From Cycas panzhihuaensis (taxonomy: Eukaryota; Cycadophyta): 64,000 bases of DNA. The first letter of the stretch is position 1. Each line of letters begins with the position of its first letter. The stretch is taken from contig CM041465.1 of the NCBI GenBank assembly GCA_023213395.1, positions 35,843,741 to 35,907,740 of the forward strand, in the 5' to 3' direction. The notes below the pieces were generated by a model that made no database searches, was not told the origin of the DNA, and saw only the letters and a program-made list of their open reading frames with translations. Positions 57,471 through 64,000 of the stretch are shown piece by piece. The translations under genes were made by a program, and so were the position numbers.

Positions 57471-58800
57471 ATTATTTTTGCCATTAAGACAAAATTTGCA
57501 TGTAGTTTTTGCATACATGTGTGCCTAGTATCAGTAGGATTGGCTACATCAGATCCAGCATCAGCAAGTATTTTGGTTACCTAAACAGGTTGCTTATGAG
57601 TAACTGTATCTGAGGTTGTAGGTTGATTTGATGTACTAGCTTAAAGGGAAGGATCTGTTTCAGTGGATTCTGATAGAGTCCAATTTTGAACTTGAGTTGA
57701 TAAAGAGTCTATAATTTCTAAATCAACTTGTTTATCAGAAGGGTCAACTAAACGAGTGTTGGTTAACAAATCTTCAACAAGAAGTTCTATATAAGTAGAT
57801 GTTGAAGTAGATCCTTCTTCATCAAATACTACATCACGCAAAATAGAAATGTTATACGTGACTGGATCTAAAAGTCTATAAGCTTTGCTTTCTTTGCTGT
57901 AGCCAACGAAGATGTATTTTTGACTTTTTTTATCTAACTTTTTACATTTTTCATGAGGGATATATCCCCACGCGATACTGCCAAAGATTTGTAAATGTTG
58001 GACAGATGGTTTTCTTCCAGACCATTTTTGTTCTAGAGTAATATTTTGTAGACATTTACTAGGTAAATAATTTAATAAATAATTAAAATAATTAATTACT
58101 TCTGCCCATAATTTTAAATCTAGATTCTTTGCAAGTAACATGCAACGAGTCATTTCAATAAGAGTATAATTTTTGCATTTAACAACACTATTTTGTTGAG
58201 GCATGTATGCAACTAAATGTTAGAATTTAATTCCATGTGATTTACAGAAAGAGGTAAATTTTATACTTAAATATTCCTATAGCATTATCCGATCAAAATA
58301 TTTTGATTATTAAATTTGATTGATTTTCAACTAAGGTTTTATATTCAACGAAAATGTCAAACACTTGACTGCGTGTTTTGAGCATATAAACCCAACATTT
58401 TCTTGAATAATCATCTATGAATGTAACAAAGTAGCGAGAACCTGAGTATGATGGTACATGAAAGGGTCCACATATATCAGAGTGGACAAGTTTGAGTGGA
58501 GCAGTTGCTATGTATTAAGTTTTGTGTGGAAATAGATCCATGTATTGTTTGCTTGTCACACATGCTTCACGAACACCATAAACAGTGTTTAAGGGTGGTA
58601 AACCATGGACCATTTCATGCTTAATTAAATATTGTAGTTTGCCATAACTAGTATGGCTAAATCTTGCATGCCAAAGTTTGCTAACTGATTCAAATTTTGC
58701 AATGAAGGCACTAAAATATTTTGATTTATTATTTTGAAGACTGGTAAGACTATAGAGACGTGTTATGATCAACAGGTCCTGAAGTAATACATTTGAATTT
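57471..58800 (-). pseudogene. Copia J integrase
   Basis: The GAG-pre-integrase lies at 58772-58515 (LWHARFSHTSYGKLQYL). The core follows with several stops (58510-58205), and the Glu-side and C-terminal part are open at 58204-57641 (MPQQNSVVKCKNYTLIEMTR, KPSVQHLQIFGSIAW, KYIFVGYSKESKAYRLLDP). NSVVKCKN stands where NGVAERKN is usual, so the catalytic Glu reads Lys, a G-to-A step. Confidence 0.88.
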
Positions 58801-58857
58801 ATTTAATAGATCCTTAATGACAAATTTATTTTTCCAGAATTTGACGACAAGGTCTTT

Positions 58858-59109
58858 CTAGTAGATTACTGAGAGGAGGTTTGGTAATAAACCAAGTATG
58901 TAAAAAACGTCCTTGATTGAACCATCCTTTATAGTAACATCACCAGATCCTTTAACTTTAAGTTGATTAGCACTACCGAAAGAAATTTCTTCTTCAGAGT
59001 TCGTTTCAAATTGATAAGTAGTTAAATTTTTTTGGTGTCCAGTCGTATGATGGGATGCACCAGAGTCAAGGATCCATTGTGGTGGTTGGTTTGAAGGAGC
59101 AACAAACAC
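58858..59109 (-). pseudogene. Copia J protease
   Basis: PQWILDSGASHHTTGHQKNL has an intact DSGA active site; the remainder (ISFGSANQLKVKGSGDVTI, LLPNLLSVIY) is typical Copia protease. Confidence 0.92.
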
Positions 59110-60096
59110 AGAAGTTGTTGCTGCTAAAGAACGATTATGAAATTAACAGTTTTGTGGATGTGATTGTGAATGGGATTGAGAATGGGATTGTAGTTTATTT
59201 TGCAATCCCTTGGAAGCTTTCCATGCTGTCGAAGCTATTCTACTTCTACAGACATCAATAGTATGGCCTCTTTTATGATAGTAGGCACAACTCGTGTTCT
59301 GAGAAGAAGTTACATTGTTTCGATTAGAAACGAATTGATTAGAAGTATTATGGTTTTTAGTTAGACCAGAATATTTAACATTATTTTGTAAATTAGATGG
59401 TGAACCTCGATGAGGTTTCTGGAATTTTTGATTATTATGAAAATTGTGATCTTTTATTGCACCTATTCTAATTAACATTATCTGATGTTCAATCAACTGG
59501 TTTGTCAACTGATTGAATGTGATAGGTGGATTGCCAGCTTGTTGTTTGGCAGCTTGGTAAAGATTAAAGTGTTTTGGTAATTTGTTAACTGCAAGACGTA
59601 CGAGCGCATCGTCATCTTTAACATGCGTAGTTATTTTTTCTATATTACCTTCTTTGGTTTTAGATTTAATGCAGTTATCTAGATCTTTATTAATTAATTA
59701 GATTTTAGTTAAAAAATCCTTAACATTTGAAAAGTTGTCAAAAGTCAGATTATACAATTACTCTTCTAGGATAACTACTTGATGTGTATCAGCCTTATCA
59801 TATTTTTCTTCCAAGGTTTTCCAGATAGTGGCTAAGTCATCTTTTTTAGAAAATTGTCAGCTGATTTCTAGTGAGAGTGAGTTTAATATGGTGCCTAATG
59901 CAGCATCTAAGTTCATCAGATATACCATAAGACTCTCAGTAGCATTTGCTTTTGGTTTTTACAATTCACCTGTCACATATCGCCATACTTTTTGCTGTTT
60001 GAGCTGACGGGATATGCGATTCCTCCAGTCGGCATAGTTTGAGCCGGTTAATACTGGAATTGGAATGTAGGTGACTATCCCTGGCATTAATGCCAT
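59110..60096 (-). pseudogene. Copia J gag
   Basis: The start is chosen at the ATG at 60096 (MALMPGIVTYIPIPVLTGSN, then YADWRNRISRQLKQQKVWRY). The core is legible through several stops, with LAVNKLPKHFNLYQAAKQQ and the open tail 59508-59143. The zinc knuckle reads CAYYHKRGHTIDVC, with Tyr at the second Cys, so metal binding is impaired. A short SHSQ repeat ends the frame. Confidence 0.88.
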
Positions 60097-61300
60097 ATTG
60101 GGAGTGTTGAGGTTTATTTGTAGATTGAAAAGTTATGAAGGTGACTAAAAAAATAATTACTTAGTGAAAGTACTAATCTTGTTAACAGATCTAATTCACA
60201 AAGACATCTTAGTATGCATTAATTGATTTTAAGATAAAAAGAATCATGTGTTTTTAAACATATGAATAAACAAACAACTTCTTAAAAATAATTCCTTAAG
60301 CAGTCTTTTTTGAAAAATAGTTCTTTTAGAAAAATGGTCCCCTTTAGAAAAAATAGTCCCCCTTTTGAGAAATAGTCCCCCTTAGAAAAAATAGTCCCCC
60401 TTTACTTTGAATAAATAAAAAGTCTTTGTTTAATAAACAATCCCTTTTAAACAAATAAACAATTTTCCTTTTCTAAAAAGGTGTTTTACTAAAAAAAATT
60501 TGTAACTAAAGTATTTAATTTCCCTTAACAAAAAAAACTTTATTTTAAAAAAACGATGTGTAATTTTAAGAATTAAATGGCATAATTCAACTCCATAGAT
60601 TAAGTGTGAAAGGGAAGAAAAAGTTAATTCATAAATTAATAATGAAGTGTTGGAGAGAAATAATAATAAATGTAAAAAAAAAATATAATAAATAAGAATG
60701 AAATTGATTTGTAAAATACATATAAAAGGTTAATTTTGAACTGATTTTAACATTAGAATGTAATTAAGTTTAATCATTAATTGAAGAAAGGTATGTTGAT
60801 TTTAAAAAAACTAAGGTGTTAGGGGAATGAGGGGATATAAACTAAATGTTTTAAGGTGGTTTAATTAAAATGTAATAAGGAAAAAAAAAAGGGGATTTAC
60901 TTAAATTACCTTAAGGTTGATTGACCATTGAATGGTAATGTTTCATATTATAGTTTATTGACTAACAACAAGTTTATTAAGCCTAAGTCTTATAAAAAAT
61001 ATATATATAAAAGGATTGATTTTAAAAATAAACTGTAAAGGGAGGGCCCTAAAGTTTTAATTTAATTAAAGTATTATAAAAGGAGAGGAATGTAATAGGG
61101 GGGGGTTTGATTTAAATCAAAGCATAAAATATAATGAAGGGGGGTTTTGATTTTAAATCAAAGTATAAAGTATAATGAAGGGGGGGTTTGATTTTAAATC
61201 AAAGTACAAAGTATAATGAAGGGGGGGTTCTTTAAATTTATTTGAATTTTAAATTAAAATATTATAAGGAGGGGGGGGGGGGGGGGGAGGGGGGGCTAAT
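60097..61300 (-). repeat. Copia J leader with tandem repeats and a G-run
   Basis: Plus-strand view: about four copies of a 20-bp GAAAAAATAGTCCCCCTT-like unit (60334-60404), three to four copies of a 40-50-bp unit containing ATAATGAAGGGGGG and TTTGATTTTAAATCAAAG (about 61095-61230), and runs of 17 and 7 G (61271-61287, 61289-61295). TTTGATTTTAAATCAAA is itself an odd-length palindrome. No coding seen. Confidence 0.8.
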
Positions 61301-61780
61301 GTTTAATTTAAATCAAAAAACAAAGAAAAAGAAAACATGAAAATGTAAACCTAAACGGACCCGACAGATTAATCAATTTATAAAAGAAAATTAAAATTAA
61401 AATGGATTTGGGGTCTGGAGGGTAAAAGCATGAAAACCCTACCTTATTTTCGCGTTCTCCCCATGGTAGCGACGAGGGTTTGATGTAGATCTGCGATGGC
61501 ATCAGCTCCACTGTTTATAGGCTCGAGACGAGGAAGGTTATGGCGATGTAGATTGCAGAGCCAGCCGTGCTTTAATTTGCAACATTGAGGTAAATATTGG
61601 TCTTTTCGTTCTTTGGGTCCAGAGTCTAAGGACGACGTTAATTTGGCCTAAATTCATCAGGGTCAATCGTTGTAGTTAAAATCACAGAATTTGTGTAGGC
61701 GGTGGGGAGGCAGACCTTTGAATTGGTTCGTTAGTCTAACTATGGTTCGTGTAACCAGGGCCTATCTATACGGGTGCCGA
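61301..61780 (+). other. Probable captured 5' UTR and flank of the E2 copy
   Basis: From about 61450 the base composition changes to mixed, GC-richer sequence unlike the surrounding A/T- and G-runs, and it runs without a visible break into the E2 start codon. It is therefore likely to be co-captured untranslated sequence. The exact left border is not visible. Confidence 0.45.
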
Positions 61781-62513
61781 ATGGCAGAGAGAGCCTGTGT
61801 TAAACGCTTGCAGAAGGAATTTTGAGCTCTTTGTAAGAAACCGGTGCCACATGTGGTGGCATGCCCTTCTCCGAATGATATCCTTGAGTGGCATTATGTA
61901 CTAGAGAGGAGCGAGGGCACACCATTTGCAGGAGGAGTATATCATGGGAAGGTTAAGTTTCCTCCCGAATATCCTTACAAGCCTCTAGGCATAAGTATGA
62001 TCACTCCAAATGGATGATTTGCAACCCATAAGAGGATCTGCATGTCTATGAGTGAGTTTCATCCTGAAACATGGAATCCCATGTGGTCTCAGATTAATCA
62101 TTCTCACAGGACTGCTTTCCTTTATGATGGATAGTAGTCCAACAACTGGTAGTGTCTCAACAATAGTGGTAGAAAAAAGGCGTCTAGCATAAGCTTCTCT
62201 TGCATACAACTGTAAGAGTCCAATATTCCAGAAAATGTTTCCAGAATACGCAGAGAAGTATGCAAAACAACAAAAGGTAGAAAAAATGAGCTTGGAACTA
62301 CCTTCAAACAAGGGAGATACAAAACTTGTTGCAATGGCTACTCAGGATCAATCTTAGGCCCTAAGAGTCAGGGATAGAGAGATCGAACATATAGGACAGA
62401 AACGGAAAGGACTTAATAAAAAGTTCCCAATGTGGCTTCTAATCCTCCTGTTGTCAGCTTTTGGTAGTGTAATGGCTTTGCCATTGCTTAGCCTGGATTT
62501 AACTAACCTGTAA
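61781..62513 (+). pseudogene. Intronless copy of a UBC32/33/34 (UBE2J2)-type ER-anchored E2
   Basis: The frame starts MAERACVKRLQKEF and reads through the E2 fold: NDILEWHYVLERSEGTPFAG, KVKFPPEYPYKP, ITPNG, then RICMSMSEFHPETWNPMWS with the active-site Cys at codon 62039-62041. After a +1 shift near 62085 it continues LTGLLSFMMDSSPTTGSVST, a Lys/Glu-rich linker, and a C-terminal membrane anchor MWLLILLLSAFGSVMALPLL before the stop at 62511. The length of about 244 codons equals that of the short plant members. In-frame stops: TGA twice (positions of Arg in the family), TAA and TAG later. Family members act in ER-associated degradation. It lies antisense to Copia J between primer-binding site and gag. 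There are no introns and no long A-tail. It is surely a pseudogene. Confidence 0.93.
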
Positions 62514-62631
62514 AAATTGCTACTGATTTTGTATCATTTATATGCAAGTATTGAAATGTGGTTAAGGGATTGTTCTATTTTATATTGAGTTGAAAGCTCT
62601 GGCAATTGGAGTCCTTTTGGTCTGATATTAT
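62514..62631. other. Junction between E2 copy and Copia J primer-binding site
   Basis: About 118 bp, probably partly E2 3' UTR and partly the first leader bases of J. No poly(A) tail and no AATAAA-like signal are obvious. Confidence 0.5.
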
Positions 62632-62643
62632 GCTCTGATACCA
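62632..62643 (-). other. Primer-binding site of Copia J
   Basis: Exact TGGTATCAGAGC on the minus strand, against the LTR end at 62644. Confidence 0.93.
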
Positions 62644-63083
62644 TGATAGAATAGGCACATGTACATAGTCATAACATCACAGGAACATAAGAGAAACAAA
62701 AGAAAGAGACAATGCACATGTACACAGGGTTGACAGGTGGAAAATCCCTTCTGGGGAAGAAAAACCACCTCCTAAGCTAGATTTTATTAATAAATAAATA
62801 AAACCAATATACAAAACAACAAACCCCCTGAAACAACTTTTGGCCAGGCATATGGACAGACCTCCTAGACTCCTGAAACTAACTCCATGAATCTAGGAGA
62901 TTAATAAATAGGACGGAGGTTCATTGGAATGTGGTTCCGCATTTCAACGACCATCCACAAATCAATTAAATTAAACATAAGTTTATAACATTACAATCAC
63001 TTAAATTATTTTTAAGACATATGACTAAATAATAACATTAAGAAATATAATAAAACATAAAGTTTACATTATTTAATCTAACA
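62644..63083 (-). repeat. 5' LTR of Copia J
   Basis: Partner of 55444-55883. Ends TGATAG and CTAACA (plus-strand view). Confidence 0.95.
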
Positions 63084-64000
63084 TTTTTCAAAGGATACTT
63101 TGAAAAATATGGTGACACATCGAACAACTATTTCTTCAATCAACTCACTAAGTTAAAACAAAGCATATCAATAGAAGCATACAGTGAAAAGTTCCAAGCA
63201 CTCCAAAATCAAGTCACCCAGTAACTTGATTGGCATACCTTGGTTGATATTTATATTTCAAGGTTTAAGGAGTACATCCAAATGCACTTAAAAGCTAGTT
63301 CATTCTACTCCATATAGGACATCATCTCCATTGCTAAAGTAGTTGAAAAGAAGTTTACAATAGAATGTGCCCCCATCTTCAAAAAAGAGTCTAATTAGTC
63401 TTAATGCTCCTATTTTTTATATCAACAATAATAGTTCCCTTAATTAGAAGAAACTCTTCACCCTTACATAGACTTGATTGCAAGACATATCCATGTCCCA
63501 TCTGTAGAAGTAGATCACGAGTTGAAGGCTAGCCTATATATCAAATATTCCAGAAAATGGACCCTAGGCTATACTAAGGTGTGCAAGGCAACATAAATGA
63601 TTTTCATAATTGATTCAGACCTCAAAAGCAAATATAAAATTAAAGAAGAGCTAGTGTAAGATGATGAACTTCTACTAGATTTGTCACCACCTAACCCCTG
63701 CAACAAAATCACCCTATCTATTATTTTCTCTACTTCCCACCTAGAACCACTCTGGGTGAAAGGAACCCTAACAAAAACATTGATTTTAATATAATTGATA
63801 GTGGCGCATCTTTAAATTTCATTGACATCTCCATAGCTTATTAATTAAACCTTTATATTTTTCCCAAACTAGATTTACTTATTTTTTACCTAGCTATTAG
63901 ATATTACATTATACTAGAACAATTAAAAACCTTCATGTCTAAATTAATAATTATTGACTCACTCCAGTTTTTTACACCCTATTAATAAGAGGATCTAATG
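63084..64000 (+). pseudogene. Gypsy K gag core and protease start
   Basis: Continues K from 55443: YFEKYGDTSNNYFFNQLTKL, SISIEAYSEKFQALQNQVTQ, then a stop, LVDIYISRFKEYIQMHLKAS and IISIAKVVEKKF, which follow the retrotransposon gag domain spacing. A Cys-rich patch near 63480-63510 (CKTYPCPIC) may be the decayed zinc knuckle. At about 63795-63835 the protease site IIDSGASLNFIDIS is intact. Many stops. The element continues beyond the window. Confidence 0.8.

Larger units (their letters stand above)
55444..63083 (-). mobile_element. Complete Copia element J with a captured E2 gene copy
   Basis: Two 440-bp LTRs (55444-55883, 62644-63083) with TGATAG/CTAACA-type ends. Flanking bases are GTTTT (55439-55443) and TTTTT (63084-63088). 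Primer-binding site, 2.5-kb leader, gag, protease, integrase, RT, RNase H and a purine tract are in order on the minus strand. The leader holds an antisense copy of a ubiquitin-conjugating enzyme. The total is 7640 bp. It interrupts gag of Gypsy K. Confidence 0.94.

Noticed and set aside
61985-62334. Two minus-strand frames of 108 and 70 codons
   Set aside because: They are antisense shadows of the E2 copy.
1-64000. tRNA, rRNA or CRISPR features
   Set aside because: None was recognised by eye. The tRNA-like words are primer-binding sites, and the repeats are LTRs or simple sequence.

Overview
The window looks like a nuclear segment of a large, repeat-rich seed-plant genome, most likely a gymnosperm. 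It is AT-rich, has no bacterial gene organisation, and is mostly stacked LTR retrotransposons in every state of decay. All primer-binding sites I can read are of the initiator-Met tRNA type (TGGTATCAGAGC and variants). I recognise two host-derived coding segments: a captured ubiquitin-conjugating enzyme copy, and one exon-like open reading frame with good splice signals.

Layout, left half. 1-250 is a partial LTR of the Copia family called A below. 224-985 is a decayed ORF of unknown family. 1903-2794 is a Ty3/Gypsy RNase H-integrase scrap, cut by a Copia 3' half (B1, 2795-5811) that is fused to a Copia 5' half (B2, 5812-about 7800) with a different LTR. 7801-10490 is empty apart from low-complexity sequence. 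10491-10936 is the exon candidate. 11591-12945 is a long decayed ORF of unknown family. 12973-15744 is an internally deleted Copia (H). 16200-22774 is a complete Ty3/Gypsy element (C) with a diagnosable 5-bp target duplication. 22972-26302 is a plus-strand Copia 5' half (G).

Layout, right half. 26303-44176 is a minus-strand chromodomain Gypsy (E). A complete plus-strand Copia (A, 26763-34592) is inserted next to its 3' LTR, and a complete Gypsy (D, 37133-43980) is inserted inside its reverse transcriptase. E runs directly into the 5' half of a Copia (F, 44177-about 46918), giving a Gypsy/Copia chimera. 47471-48982 holds a miniature LTR element arranged internal-LTR-internal-LTR, followed by another Gypsy tail and LTR (49100-about 49640). 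51796-52137 is a weak coding candidate. A plus-strand Gypsy gag-protease (K) starts at 54905, is split at 55443/63084 by a complete minus-strand Copia (J, 55444-63083), and continues past the window end.

The most unusual object is inside J. Between its primer-binding site and gag lies an intronless antisense copy (61781-62513) of an ER-anchored E2 ubiquitin-conjugating enzyme of the UBC32/33/34 (UBE2J2) type. It retains the active-site Cys and the C-terminal membrane anchor but carries several stops and one frameshift. It is either transduplication by the element or a retrocopy that landed in it.

No recognisable coding region here is intact. Many premature stops are one C-to-T or G-to-A transition away from the expected Gln, Arg or Trp codon, which fits long-term deamination of methylated, silenced DNA. 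Element boundaries rest on LTR pairs, TG/CA termini, target duplications, primer-binding sites and polypurine tracts read by eye. No alignment or database search was run.
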